From Pseudomonas wuhanensis (GTDB lineage: Bacteria; Pseudomonadota; Gammaproteobacteria; Pseudomonadales; Pseudomonadaceae), in the NCBI RefSeq assembly GCF_030687395.1, contig NZ_CP117430.1, positions 248,001 through 312,000 on the forward strand: a stretch of 64,000 nt of DNA, given 5' to 3'. The notes under the pieces were generated by a model. The model had not been told where the DNA came from, made no database searches, and was given only the letters and a program-made list of their open reading frames with translations. The position numbers and the translations under genes are program-made. Shown here piece by piece: positions 26,481-34,988 of the stretch. Each line of letters opens with the position of its first letter. Positions within the stretch are counted from its first letter, which is position 1.

Positions 26481-28391
26481 ATGATTCGACTTCAGAACCT
26501 GACTTTACAGCGTGGCCCGCAACGTCTGCTAGAAGACGCCGAGCTGACCCTGCACGCCGGCCACAAAGCCGGCCTCATCGGTGCCAACGGCGCCGGCAAA
26601 TCGAGCCTGTTCGCCTTGATCCGGGGCGAACTGCACCCGGACTCGGGTGACTGCTTCCTGCCGGCCGACTGGCGCATCGCCCACATGCGCCAGGAAATCG
26701 AGACGCTCGAACGCATCGCGGTCGACTACGTGCTCGATGGTGACCTGCGCCTGCGCGAGGTGCAACGCGACCTCGCCGCAGCCGAAGCGGCCCATGACGG
26801 TGCCGCTCAGGCCCGCCTGCACTCGGAACTCGACAGCGCCGACGGCTACACCGCCGACGCTCGGGCTCGAAAGCTGCTGGCCGGCCTTGGGTTCACCAAC
26901 GAGCAGATGGATCGGCAAGTAGGAGATTTCTCTGGTGGCTGGCGGATGCGTCTGAACCTGGCGCAGGCTTTGATGTGCCCTTCGGACCTGTTGCTGCTCG
27001 ACGAACCGACCAACCACTTGGACCTCGACGCCATCATCTGGCTCGAAGAGTGGCTTAAAAGCTACCCCGGTACCTTGATGCTGATTTCCCACGACCGGGA
27101 CTTCCTCGATGCCGTGGTCGATCACGTAGCCCACGTCGATCAACGCAAGATCACCCTGTATCGCGGTGGTTATAGCGCCTTCGAACGCGCCCGTGCCGAA
27201 CGTCTGGCCCAGCAACAACAAGCCTACGAGAAGCAGCAGGCGCAACGTGCGCACATGGAAAGCTACATCGCCCGCTTCAAGGCCCAGGCTACCAAGGCCC
27301 GTCAGGCCCAGAGCCGGATCAAGGCGCTGGAGCGGATGGAAGAGCTGTCTGCCGCGCACGTCGATTCGCCGTTCGACTTCGTCTTCCGCGAGTCGACGAA
27401 AATTTCCAGCCCGCTGATCGACCTGTCGGATGCTCGACTGGGTTACGGCGATAAAGCCGTGCTGGAGAAGGTCAAGCTGCAACTGACCCCCGGCGCGCGG
27501 ATCGGCTTGCTCGGCCCGAACGGTGCGGGTAAATCGACCCTGATCAAAAACCTCGCCGGTGAGCTTGAGCCGTTGGCCGGTCGCCTGACGCGCGGTGAAA
27601 ACACCGTCGTTGGCTACTTCGCCCAGCATCAGCTTGATTCCCTCGACTCCAAGGCCAGCCCGTTGCTGCACTTGCAGCGCCTGGCACCGACCGAGCGTGA
27701 GCAGACCCTGCGCGATTTCCTCGGCGGGTTCGATTTCCGCGGCGCGCGTATCGATGAGCCGGTACTGAATTTCTCCGGCGGTGAGAAGGCGCGTCTGGCC
27801 TTGGCATTGATCGCTTGGGATCGACCGAACTTGTTGCTGCTCGACGAACCGACCAACCACCTGGACCTGGAAATGCGTCTGGCGCTGACCATGGCCCTGC
27901 AGGAATTCAGTGGCGCGGTACTGGTGGTCTCACACGATCGCCATCTGCTCAAAAGCACCACTGACAATTTCTATCTGGTGGCAGACGGCAAAGTCGAGGA
28001 GTTCGATGGCGACCTGGAGGACTACGCCCGTTGGCTGGTCGAATACCGTCAACGCAATGCCCCGGTCAGCAATACCCCGGTCAATCCGGACAAGACCGAC
28101 AAGAAGGCCCAGCGCCAGGCCGCTGCTGCGTTGCGTCAGCAACTGGCACCGCACAAGCGTGAGGCCGACAAGCTTGAAGCCGAGCTGGGCAAGCTGCACG
28201 AGAAGCTGGCGAAGATCGATTCCAGCCTTGGCGACATCGACATTTACGAGCCGATGCGCAAGAACGATTTGCGTGATCTGCTGGCTGAACAAGCCAAGCT
28301 GAAGGTGCGTGAAGCCGAGCTGGAAGAAGCCTGGATGGAAGCGCTGGAACTGCTGGAAAGCATGCAGGCGGAGCTGGAGGCGCTGTCCTGA
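26481..28391 (+). CDS. yheS: ABC-F family ATPase (YheS-like)
   Basis: A 636-residue ABC-F protein with two ATPase domains and no membrane segments. NBD1 has GANGAGKSS (about 36) and LLLDEPTNHLDLDAIIWLEEWL (about 173). The P-site-tRNA-interaction linker follows (about 240-300, KQQAQRAHMESYIARFKAQA). NBD2 has GPNGAGKST (about 344), FSGGEKARLALA and LLLDEPTNHLDLEMRL (about 455). A charged coiled-coil tail ends the protein. ABC-F proteins act on ribosomes; length and tail match YheS better than Uup. ATG 26481; the upstream frame extension to 26448 lacks support. Overlaps the MscS gene by one base. Confidence 0.93.
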   Translation: MIRLQNLTLQRGPQRLLEDAELTLHAGHKAGLIGANGAGKSSLFALIRGELHPDSGDCFLPADWRIAHMRQEIETLERIAVDYVLDGDLRLREVQRDLAAAEAAHDGAAQARLHSELDSADGYTADARARKLLAGLGFTNEQMDRQVGDFSGGWRMRLNLAQALMCPSDLLLLDEPTNHLDLDAIIWLEEWLKSYPGTLMLISHDRDFLDAVVDHVAHVDQRKITLYRGGYSAFERARAERLAQQQQAYEKQQAQRAHMESYIARFKAQATKARQAQSRIKALERMEELSAAHVDSPFDFVFRESTKISSPLIDLSDARLGYGDKAVLEKVKLQLTPGARIGLLGPNGAGKSTLIKNLAGELEPLAGRLTRGENTVVGYFAQHQLDSLDSKASPLLHLQRLAPTEREQTLRDFLGGFDFRGARIDEPVLNFSGGEKARLALALIAWDRPNLLLLDEPTNHLDLEMRLALTMALQEFSGAVLVVSHDRHLLKSTTDNFYLVADGKVEEFDGDLEDYARWLVEYRQRNAPVSNTPVNPDKTDKKAQRQAAAALRQQLAPHKREADKLEAELGKLHEKLAKIDSSLGDIDIYEPMRKNDLRDLLAEQAKLKVREAELEEAWMEALELLESMQAELEALS

Positions 28392-28972
28392 TGGAAGCCT
28401 TCAAACTGCCTTTACCGGCTGGGTGGGGCGAGCCGCTCTGGCTGGTCGTGCAAATTCTGCTGATCCTGCTGGCTGGTTATATCGCCCAGCGTATTGTCGC
28501 TAAATGCCTGACTCGCCTGGGCGAGCGCTATCCGTTTCCGCCGCAGTTTTTCATGCCGCTGCGTGGCGGTTTGCGCTGGCTGATCATGGGCAGTGCGCTG
28601 ATTTTCGTGCTGGAACGCCTTGGCGTGTCGGCCACGGTGCTCTGGACGGCGTTGTCCGGTTTCGTTGCGGTGGCCGCCGTGGCGTTTTTCGCCATGTGGA
28701 GCGTGCTCTCCAACCTGCTGTGCGCGATCCTGATCTTCACCGTCGGCCCATTCCGTATCGGCGATGTGGTCGAGTTGGTGGATACCACCGACAAGCCCGG
28801 CGTCAAAGGCCGGGTGGTGGCGATCAATCTGCTCTACACCACGCTGATCGAAGCCGAAGAACTCGGTACCGGCAGCGCCATGGTGCAAGTGCCCAATAGC
28901 CTGTTCTTCCAGCGTTCGGTTCGACGCTGGCGCGGCACGGATGTGTTCCCTTCGAACGGGTTCGAAAAGTAA
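28391..28972 (+). CDS. Small MscS-family mechanosensitive channel
   Basis: A 193-residue protein. There are three hydrophobic helices (about 14-35, 57-73, 82-109), the last Ala/Phe-rich and matching the pore helix of MscS. They are followed by the beta-domain VGPFRIGDVVELVDTTDKPGVKGRVVAINLLYTTL. The protein lacks the large C-terminal vestibule portion, so it is a minimal member of the family. The ATG overlaps the TGA of the ABC-F gene by one base, and the two are probably translated together. Any functional link between a ribosomal ATPase and a channel is not known. Confidence 0.88.
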   Translation: MEAFKLPLPAGWGEPLWLVVQILLILLAGYIAQRIVAKCLTRLGERYPFPPQFFMPLRGGLRWLIMGSALIFVLERLGVSATVLWTALSGFVAVAAVAFFAMWSVLSNLLCAILIFTVGPFRIGDVVELVDTTDKPGVKGRVVAINLLYTTLIEAEELGTGSAMVQVPNSLFFQRSVRRWRGTDVFPSNGFEK

Positions 28973-28998
28973 GCCTTCTGTTGCCTGACACACCGCTT

Positions 28999-29089
28999 TC
29001 GCGGGCAAGCCCGCTCCCACAGGTTTTTGGGGTGGATTGAGGTTTGTGATCAGTCCAAAACTCTGTGGGAGCGGGCTTGCCCGCGATGG
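28999..29089. repeat. REPIN (class 1, outward orientation)
   Basis: CGCGGGCAAGCCCGCTCCCA and TGTGGGAGCGGGCTTGCCCG separated by 40 bases, after the MscS gene. Confidence 0.9.
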
Positions 29090-29224
29090 CGGTTCGTCAG
29101 ACGATGGGCCCTTCAAGCCATAAACGCTGGTCGACAGTCGCTCTGTCCTACAAAAAATCGGTAGTCATCGGCCCAAAGGCGCATTAGCTTAGACGTCTGT
29201 CACGAGTCTGAGTCGAGGTGTGCG

Positions 29225-29857
29225 ATGGTGCTTCAAACATGGCTGGCTTTTTTTGCCGCCTGCTGGGTGATCAGCCTTTCTCCCGGTGCCGGCGCCATTG
29301 CGTCGATGTCCAGCGGTTTGCGCTACGGTTTCTGGCGCGGTTACTGGAACGCCTTGGGCTTGCAACTGGGCCTGGCGTTGCAGATTGCGATTGTCGCTGC
29401 CGGTGTCGGTGCGATCCTCGCGGCCTCCGCCACGGCTTTCTATGCGATCAAATGGTTTGGCGTGGCCTACCTGGTCTACCTCGCGGTCAAGCAATGGCGC
29501 GCGTTGCCCAATGATATTAACGACGACGCGGCCATCCGGCAGATCGGCAAGCCGATGGCGCTGATGTTCCGCGGTTTTCTGGTCAACGTCAGCAACCCCA
29601 AGGCCTTGGTGTTCATGCTCGCGGTGCTGCCGCAATTCATCGACCCCCACGCGCCGCTGGTGGCCCAGTACCTGATCCTCGGCGTGACCATGATCTGTGT
29701 CGACCTGATCGTCATGGCCGGCTACACCGGGCTGGCGGCGAAGGTGCTGCGTTTGCTGCGCACACCCAAGCAGCAAAAACGCATGAACCGCACCTTTGCC
29801 GGGCTGTTCATTGGCGCGGCGGCGTTCATGGCGACCCTTCGCAAAGCGGCGGTGTAA
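29225..29857 (+). CDS. LysE/RhtB family amino acid exporter
   Basis: A 210-residue inner-membrane exporter with six hydrophobic segments. The family hallmark SLSPGAGAIASMSSGLRYGFWRG is at residues 17-39, and FLVNVSNPKALVFMLAVLPQFI at about 119-140. Homoserine/threonine-type exporters (RhtB) share this pattern. The substrate cannot be told from sequence. A strong terminator follows. Confidence 0.92.
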   Translation: MVLQTWLAFFAACWVISLSPGAGAIASMSSGLRYGFWRGYWNALGLQLGLALQIAIVAAGVGAILAASATAFYAIKWFGVAYLVYLAVKQWRALPNDINDDAAIRQIGKPMALMFRGFLVNVSNPKALVFMLAVLPQFIDPHAPLVAQYLILGVTMICVDLIVMAGYTGLAAKVLRLLRTPKQQKRMNRTFAGLFIGAAAFMATLRKAAV

Positions 29858-29870
29858 AACCTTCAGGTAC

Positions 29871-29902
29871 AAAAAAGGCGACCCATCGAGGGTCGCCTTT
29901 TT
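29871..29902 (+). terminator. Intrinsic terminator of the LysE gene
   Basis: AAAAAGGCGACCC and GGGTCGCCTTTTT arms with ATCGA loop, 14 bp after the stop. Symmetric A/T tails make it potentially bidirectional. Confidence 0.9.
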
Positions 29903-29906
29903 CATT

Positions 29907-30059
29907 TGTGGCGAGGGGGCTTATGTGGCGAGGGAGCTTGCTCCCGCTCGGCTGCGCAGCAGTCGTAAAACCGGCTGATGCGGTTTGAATGGTTTGGGGG
30001 CCGCTGCGCGGCCCAACGGGAGCAAGCTCCCTCGCCACAGGCAAGCCCCCTCGCCACAG
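29907..30059. repeat. Nested class-2 REPINs
   Basis: An outer pair (TGTGGCGAGGGGGCTT at 29907, AAGCCCCCTCGCCACA at 30043) surrounds a complete inner pair (GTGGCGAGGGAGCTTGCTCC and complement) with a GGGCCGC/GCGGCCC centre. This looks like one element inserted in another. Confidence 0.8.
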
Positions 30060-30075
30060 AATGACCAGCCTTGGA

Positions 30076-30819
30076 TCAGTGCAGAATCACCGGCGCCGTA
30101 TCCCGCGGCAGGTTATTGCGCAGCGGCGGCTGCCCCGGCTGCTCATAGCCACCGCCACCGAGCTGTTGGCTCAGTTGCGCAGCCACATCCTCACCCAATG
30201 CCTTGGACACATCGCGCACCACCCGTGGGCGGTTCAGCGAAATCTTGATATCCCGACCATTCACCAATTTGGTGTCCTGACCTTCGCCCATCGCCGTGAA
30301 GGCCGAGGTAATCTCAAAGGTCCTGGTGTTGATCAGGCTGAAGTCCGCCACCAGCGTCAGCCCCAGCACCGCCGAATAGCTGTCGGTGTTGGCCAGCTCG
30401 TTCATGTCACGGGTGAAATCGATGTCTGACACGGTGCCAAACAGCACGTAGTCGGCACCCTTGAAGCTACCAGCCTTGATCCGCTTGATCACGTCATACA
30501 CGTCACCTTTGGACGATGCTGTGTAAGGCGTGCCCTGCACCAGCTGAAACATGCCGGTGCGCAGAATCTCGCCCTTGATGTCGCCGGTGAATTTTCGCAG
30601 TTCACCTTGCTCGATGTAGCTGCTGGTTGCTTCGTACTCTTCATAGCTGGACGAACCACTGGCGCCGTAATAGCTCTGGCTGTGGTTGCTCTGGGCCGAA
30701 ACAGTGTGTACGTATTGCTCCACCCGTTCCTGATATGCCAGGTCGGCTACTGCGACTTTCGGGGCCGCTTGCACGCTGAACGCGCAAACCAGGGCCATCA
30801 TGCCAATCCATGCGCGCAT
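30076..30819 (-). CDS. Periplasmic protein of unknown function in the lpoB cluster
   Basis: A 247-residue protein with a signal peptide (residues 1-18, MALVCAFSVQA) and no lipobox, so probably free in the periplasm. VAVADLAY and the later GADYVLFGTVSDIDF (about 123-137), ADFSLINTRTFEITSAF (about 162-178) resemble the CsgG/LpoB-like alternating fold used by activators of penicillin-binding proteins. I do not recognise a named family. It starts 3 bp after the lpoB stop, so it is almost certainly cotranscribed with lpoB, and a role with LpoB is inferred from this. Gln/Pro-rich C-terminus. Confidence 0.75.
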   Translation of the reverse strand: MRAWIGMMALVCAFSVQAAPKVAVADLAYQERVEQYVHTVSAQSNHSQSYYGASGSSSYEEYEATSSYIEQGELRKFTGDIKGEILRTGMFQLVQGTPYTASSKGDVYDVIKRIKAGSFKGADYVLFGTVSDIDFTRDMNELANTDSYSAVLGLTLVADFSLINTRTFEITSAFTAMGEGQDTKLVNGRDIKISLNRPRVVRDVSKALGEDVAAQLSQQLGGGGYEQPGQPPLRNNLPRDTAPVILH

Positions 30820-30822
30820 CGA

Positions 30823-31410
30823 TTAACGCTCCGTGGTTTTGCGGATCTCTTTTTCGTCCATCCACTCGGCCAGACCGCTTTCAACGTCGATCAACTGCAG
30901 GCTGAATTTGTAGAAGACGTCCTTGTAGTCGCTGCTGCGTTTGACGATCGAGCTGATCGAGCCTTCGATACGATACTTGGCAGCGATCATGTTGCCAGTC
31001 TTGGCCACGGTGCTCTTCTTGTACAGACCACTCTGGTTTTGCAGCTTGAGCTGGTCGACCTGGCTTTGCATCGCAGTGTTGTCGCTGGCGAAGCGGGCGA
31101 CGCCGGTCTTCATCAGCTGGGTCTTGATGCTGGTGGTGATTTCGCGGGTATCGATGTACTCGCTGGTCTTGTTCTTCACGTCGTAGACCTGAACCACCGG
31201 ACGGCCTTGCAGGATGCCGGACTGGGCCAGGGAGCGGGTCATGGATTCGGCGATCATCTGCAGGTCGGTGGAGCCGAACTCGTTGGTCACGGTTTCCACG
31301 GCTTTGGTATCGCCGTAGCTGATGTTTTTGCTGCCCAGCGTCGGCGAAGTATTGGCGCAACCGCTGGCCAGGAGGGCGACGATGGCGATGAACGAAAAGC
31401 GTGCAAACAT
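30823..31410 (-). CDS. lpoB: Penicillin-binding protein activator LpoB
   Basis: A 195-residue outer-membrane lipoprotein with lipobox Cys18 (LLASGC). Homologues bind the bifunctional transpeptidase PBP1b and stimulate it. The conserved part includes NISYGDTKAVETVTNEFGSTDLQMIAESMTRSL (about 28-60) and GNMIAAKYRIEGSISSIVKR (about 138-157), then the final LIDVESGLAEWMDEKEIRK. Some family members lack the long disordered linker, as here. Operon order is COG3014, YcfL, LpoB, unknown; ycfL-lpoB linkage is also known in enterobacteria. Confidence 0.9.
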   Translation of the reverse strand: MFARFSFIAIVALLASGCANTSPTLGSKNISYGDTKAVETVTNEFGSTDLQMIAESMTRSLAQSGILQGRPVVQVYDVKNKTSEYIDTREITTSIKTQLMKTGVARFASDNTAMQSQVDQLKLQNQSGLYKKSTVAKTGNMIAAKYRIEGSISSIVKRSSDYKDVFYKFSLQLIDVESGLAEWMDEKEIRKTTER

Positions 31411-31449
31411 GGGAATGCTCTCTAGAACTGAACGAATAGGGTGTCGGGC

Positions 31450-31821
31450 TTAAGGCGTTTTGATTTCGAGACGGAAATCCACGGCTTTGGCGGTTGGCGC
31501 AATGGCCTGAATGAAGCTGGTCTGCGCGCCGTACATCATCTGGCTTTTCCAGACTTCTTCCTCGGCCACCGGGAAGCCTTCCGGGCCGAGCCAGGCAAAG
31601 CGGTAGTAGAACGTCTTGTTGCTGTTGAGGGTGTTGCTCAACTGCACATTAACGGTCATGAAACCGTTCTCGCGGGCGACGCGCATGGCGCCGACCACGA
31701 TGTGTTTCTGCGGGCCCATGGCCACAACCTTGCTGGCCGCGCTGCCTGGCTCCGGTGGCGGCGGGGTGGCGCAGCCGGCCAGCAAGGCCAGGGCCGCGAC
31801 GACGATGAATTTGAAACGCAT
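31450..31821 (-). CDS. ycfL: YcfL family lipoprotein (DUF1425)
   Basis: A 123-residue lipoprotein with lipobox Cys17 (LLAGC). The following Ig-like DUF1425 domain contains VNVQLSNTLNSNKTFYYRFAWLGPEGFPV (about 56-84), as in YcfL, which is encoded beside lpoB in enterobacteria. The function is unknown; linkage suggests an envelope role. It begins 15 bp downstream of the COG3014 lipoprotein gene. Confidence 0.85.
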   Translation of the reverse strand: MRFKFIVVAALALLAGCATPPPPEPGSAASKVVAMGPQKHIVVGAMRVARENGFMTVNVQLSNTLNSNKTFYYRFAWLGPEGFPVAEEEVWKSQMMYGAQTSFIQAIAPTAKAVDFRLEIKTP

Positions 31822-31836
31822 GCAAAGACTCCGTTC

Positions 31837-33231
31837 TTAAGGTTGTTTGAGGCTGGCCACGGCGGTCGGATTAGCGCTCGGAATCACATGAGCGGCCAGG
31901 CCGCTGGCGAACACCTGATTACCCACTGCGCGCAGGCTAATGACCTGATAGCGCTGATCGACAGTGATCTTGACCACCGAACCACCGACGGCGCTCGGCA
32001 GCGAGACGTGATGCTCGCCTTTCTTCAAGCGCAGACGCACTACTTGAGTGGTGTCTGGCAGGGTGCGCCATGTACGGGTATCGGCACCTTCTAGCACGGC
32101 TGAAGAGATACCGACCGCAAGACCCGCCAGCGGGTTGGTTTCGTTGATCTGTTTCTGTGCCACGCCTTTGGTTATGGCACGGACGGTGGTGCGCAGGATG
32201 ATGCCCGGCATGTCATCGCGCAGCGCGCGGCGGGACATGGCGGTGGTGCTGTTGAGTTGCGTCAGGTCCAGCTGCTGACCGTCCACGCCGATCTGGGCGA
32301 AGGTAGCGGTGGAGGTGTCCGGTTTGATGATCGGGAACGACAGCGGCGTGATCACCACGTTGTTGCTGATCGGCAATGGCAGCGGAATGCGGATCGAGTC
32401 GCGGGACGGCGCCAGGCCGCCTTGCACAACGATCAGGATGTCGCTGTCATCGTTCTTGGCGGGTTTGTCGAGATTCACCAGCGCCTGTTCCAGCAGCGGC
32501 GTGTTCGGACGCAGTTCGGCGGCCTTGCGATAACCCGGCGCCGCCAGATCTTTCTCGCCCAGGGCTTCATAGACGAAACCGGCCAGGTAATGGCTGAACG
32601 CACTCTGGTAGCTGTTTTTCAGGCTGACCACTTCCGGCGCGTCGAGGCTGGCCACCGGATAACCCTGAAGATCCTTGTACTGGGTTTTGACGCCTTCTTT
32701 CTCGGCCTGCTCTTCGCTCTTGAGGTATTCCTTGTCGCGCAGATCGGCGATCACCGCTTCACGTTCGTGAGTCTTCTTGATCGCGGTGCGCGCGCCGTCG
32801 AAGTCGTTCACCGCCAGCAGGTTGAGGGCCATCTGCGTGGTCAGCATGACTTTCTCGTAGTCGTAGCCTTCGTAGCGACGCACCTTGTCGTTGACCAGGA
32901 AGCTGCCGAACTGGGCCAGGTATTTGTCGGTGTCGAGTTTGACCGCGTCTTCCCACTTGCCCACCACCTGATCGGCGCTGGTCCAGGCGTTCTGGCTGCC
33001 GGACAAGTCGCCCTTGGCGCGCAGCAGTTCGCCTTTCTCGAAGTAATAGAGCAGGTCTTTGTCTTTGCTGGTGTTGTTCTTTTCCAGCAGGGTCAATGCG
33101 CCGTCGACGTTGCCGGAAGCCAATTGCTGGTTGGTTTGTGCAAGTTCCGAATCGTAGTTACGAAAGGCCGAGCAGCCGGAAAGCAGCGTGGCAGCGCTGA
33201 GCGCGATCAAGGTGGGGGCACGGAATGCCAT
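31837..33231 (-). CDS. COG3014-type lipoprotein, copy A
   Basis: A 464-residue predicted lipoprotein with lipobox Cys20 (LLSGC). Its middle region (about 25-240) is helical and TPR-like (ELAQTNQQLASGNVDGALTLLEKN..., GYDYEKVMLTTQMALNLLAVNDFDGARTAIKKTHE). A beta-rich C-terminal half follows (ILIVVQGGLAPSRDSIRIPLPLP, RTWRTLPDTTQVVRLRLKKGEH). The start was set at MAFRAP because it gives a proper signal peptide; an upstream ATG at 33324 would put a long hydrophilic leader before it. It heads the lpoB operon. A close paralogue lies at 33436-34836. Role unknown. Confidence 0.8.
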   Translation of the reverse strand: MAFRAPTLIALSAATLLSGCSAFRNYDSELAQTNQQLASGNVDGALTLLEKNNTSKDKDLLYYFEKGELLRAKGDLSGSQNAWTSADQVVGKWEDAVKLDTDKYLAQFGSFLVNDKVRRYEGYDYEKVMLTTQMALNLLAVNDFDGARTAIKKTHEREAVIADLRDKEYLKSEEQAEKEGVKTQYKDLQGYPVASLDAPEVVSLKNSYQSAFSHYLAGFVYEALGEKDLAAPGYRKAAELRPNTPLLEQALVNLDKPAKNDDSDILIVVQGGLAPSRDSIRIPLPLPISNNVVITPLSFPIIKPDTSTATFAQIGVDGQQLDLTQLNSTTAMSRRALRDDMPGIILRTTVRAITKGVAQKQINETNPLAGLAVGISSAVLEGADTRTWRTLPDTTQVVRLRLKKGEHHVSLPSAVGGSVVKITVDQRYQVISLRAVGNQVFASGLAAHVIPSANPTAVASLKQP

Positions 33232-33369
33232 AAGGGGACGTCTTCCCTGAATATAAGCAGCCGCGTGCTGGTCGGGCTGTTGGGACCCATCGGCAGGGCT
33301 GTTGGCCTCCTGCCAATTCCTCATAAAAAGAGGAGCTTAAATGCCGTATCGCTATAACGACGGCGCGGC

Positions 33370-33397
33370 ATTATAAACAGGGATGCTGGCTATGTAA
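33370..33397 (-). promoter_or_regulatory. Sigma70 promoter of the lpoB operon
   Basis: On the minus strand: TTACAT, 16-bp spacer, perfect TATAAT, about 130 bp before the copy A start. TGTAAT-N9-ATTACA (33393-33413) straddles the -35 box and may be an operator. Confidence 0.6.
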
Positions 33398-33435
33398 TGG
33401 CTTTTTAATTACATCATTTCACAACGTGCCACTAC

Positions 33436-34836
33436 TTATTTCAGGCCTGATACCACACTGCTTTCAGGCGCAGCGGCAGGTTCGAAAGCCACCCCGTTGC
33501 TGTAAATCCGCTCTCCCAACGCTCGCAGGCCTATGACCTGATGGTTCTGCTCGATGCGGACTTTCAGGGGCGCGGTGCCCGGCGTGTTGGGCAGGCTGAT
33601 CAGGTGCTCGCCTTTTTTCAGGCGCAGGCGCGCCACCAGGGTGATGTTGGGCAAGGTACGCCAGGTTCGGGTGTCCGCGTGCTCAAAGCCATCGTGCTGC
33701 GTCACGTACGAGGCTTTGCTCGGGTCGCGTCGGTTGTCCGTAGCCTGAACAGAAGCAGCCAGGTAGGCACGATGCGCGGTGCGCTGAATGATGCCCGGCA
33801 TATCGTCGCGCAACGTGCGCAAAGACATGTCGGTGATGCTGTTAACAAGGATCAGTTGCTGTTTGCGACCGTCGATCGTCATCTGCGTGAACGCCGGGGT
33901 CGACGTGTCGGGAACCATCACCGGAAACGACACATTGGCGACGATCACCTGATTGTCTTCCAGGCGCACCGGGTAGGGAACACGAACCGAGCTGCGTGCC
34001 GGCGCCAGGCCACTTTGCACGATGATCAGCACATCACTTTCATTGGCCTTGGTGGCCGGTTTGTCGAGTTCACGCAATGCCTGCTCGAAGAAGGGCAGGT
34101 CGGGTCGCAACTCGATGGCCTGGCGATAACCCGGGGCGGCAAGATCACGCTCACCCAGCGCTTCATACGTAAACCCGGCCAGGTAGTGACTGAATGCACT
34201 CTGATAGCCGTTTTTCAGCGCGATCACGGCGGGCGCATCCAGGGTCATCACGGGGTAGCCCTGGAGATCCTTGTAGTGCATGCGAACGCCCTGGGCCTTG
34301 GCTTCTTCTTCAAGTCGCTCGTATTCCTTTTCCCGCTGACGGGCGATCAGTGCTTCACGTTCGTGGGTTTTCTTGATGTCGGCGCGAGCACCGTCGAAGT
34401 CATTCACGGCTAACTGGTTCAGGGCCATTTGCGTGGTCAGCATGACTTCTTCGTAGTCGTAGCCATCGTAGCGCCGCAGTTTGTCGTTGATGATGCTGCC
34501 CCAGTGATCGCCCATGGCGGACAAGAGCTGTGTGCCGGCAGACTCGACGGTGTCCTGGCGCTGGATCACCAGTTGCTCTGCACTGCGCCAGGCAACCTGG
34601 CTTTGCGGCAGCGCACCGCCGGCACTCAGGACTGCACCTTTTTCGAAGTAGTAGAGCAGGTCCCGTTCTTCTGACGGATTGTGCAGCTCCAGGAGTTGGA
34701 GAGCGCCCTGCGGATTTCCCGCTTTCAACTGGGCGGTCGTTTGCTCCAGTTCCAGGTCGTAGTTGCGGTAAGCGGCGCAACCAGTCAGTTGCAGGGCAAG
34801 GCTTAACAGCAGCGAGAAAAACAGGCGTGAATGCAT
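33436..34836 (-). CDS. COG3014-type lipoprotein, copy B
   Basis: A 466-residue paralogue of copy A (nearly the same length, lipobox Cys20 in QLTGC, same central GYDYEEVMLTTQMALNQLAVNDFDGARADIKKTHEREA and the C-terminal RTWRTLPNITLVARLRLKKGEHL). The Shine-Dalgarno and preceding bases (TTCAGGGAAGA) also match copy A, supporting a tandem duplication followed by divergence. It has its own promoter and stands divergent from the FTR1 gene. The start at ATG 34834-34836 was chosen for the signal peptide. Confidence 0.8.
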   Translation of the reverse strand: MHSRLFFSLLLSLALQLTGCAAYRNYDLELEQTTAQLKAGNPQGALQLLELHNPSEERDLLYYFEKGAVLSAGGALPQSQVAWRSAEQLVIQRQDTVESAGTQLLSAMGDHWGSIINDKLRRYDGYDYEEVMLTTQMALNQLAVNDFDGARADIKKTHEREALIARQREKEYERLEEEAKAQGVRMHYKDLQGYPVMTLDAPAVIALKNGYQSAFSHYLAGFTYEALGERDLAAPGYRQAIELRPDLPFFEQALRELDKPATKANESDVLIIVQSGLAPARSSVRVPYPVRLEDNQVIVANVSFPVMVPDTSTPAFTQMTIDGRKQQLILVNSITDMSLRTLRDDMPGIIQRTAHRAYLAASVQATDNRRDPSKASYVTQHDGFEHADTRTWRTLPNITLVARLRLKKGEHLISLPNTPGTAPLKVRIEQNHQVIGLRALGERIYSNGVAFEPAAAPESSVVSGLK

Positions 34837-34891
34837 GGACGTTGATTCTTCCCTGAACGAAACCGACGGAGGGTGGCAATTGGCCGCTGAA

Positions 34892-34920
34892 TGTATACGC
34901 AGCTGCGCAGGAAATACCAA
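34892..34920 (-). promoter_or_regulatory. Sigma70 promoter of copy B
   Basis: TTGGTA, 17-bp spacer, TATACA on the minus strand, about 60 bp before the copy B start. Confidence 0.55.
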
Positions 34921-34988
34921 CAAAGCTTGAGTGAAACTCATTGGGAGTGAACAATGTGTTACTTCGTATTTCCATTTGAGATTTATTC

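Noticed and set aside
34837..34988. Fur box before the FTR1 fusion
   Set aside because: Only a loose TGAAACTCATTGGGAGTGA resemblance, too far from the consensus.
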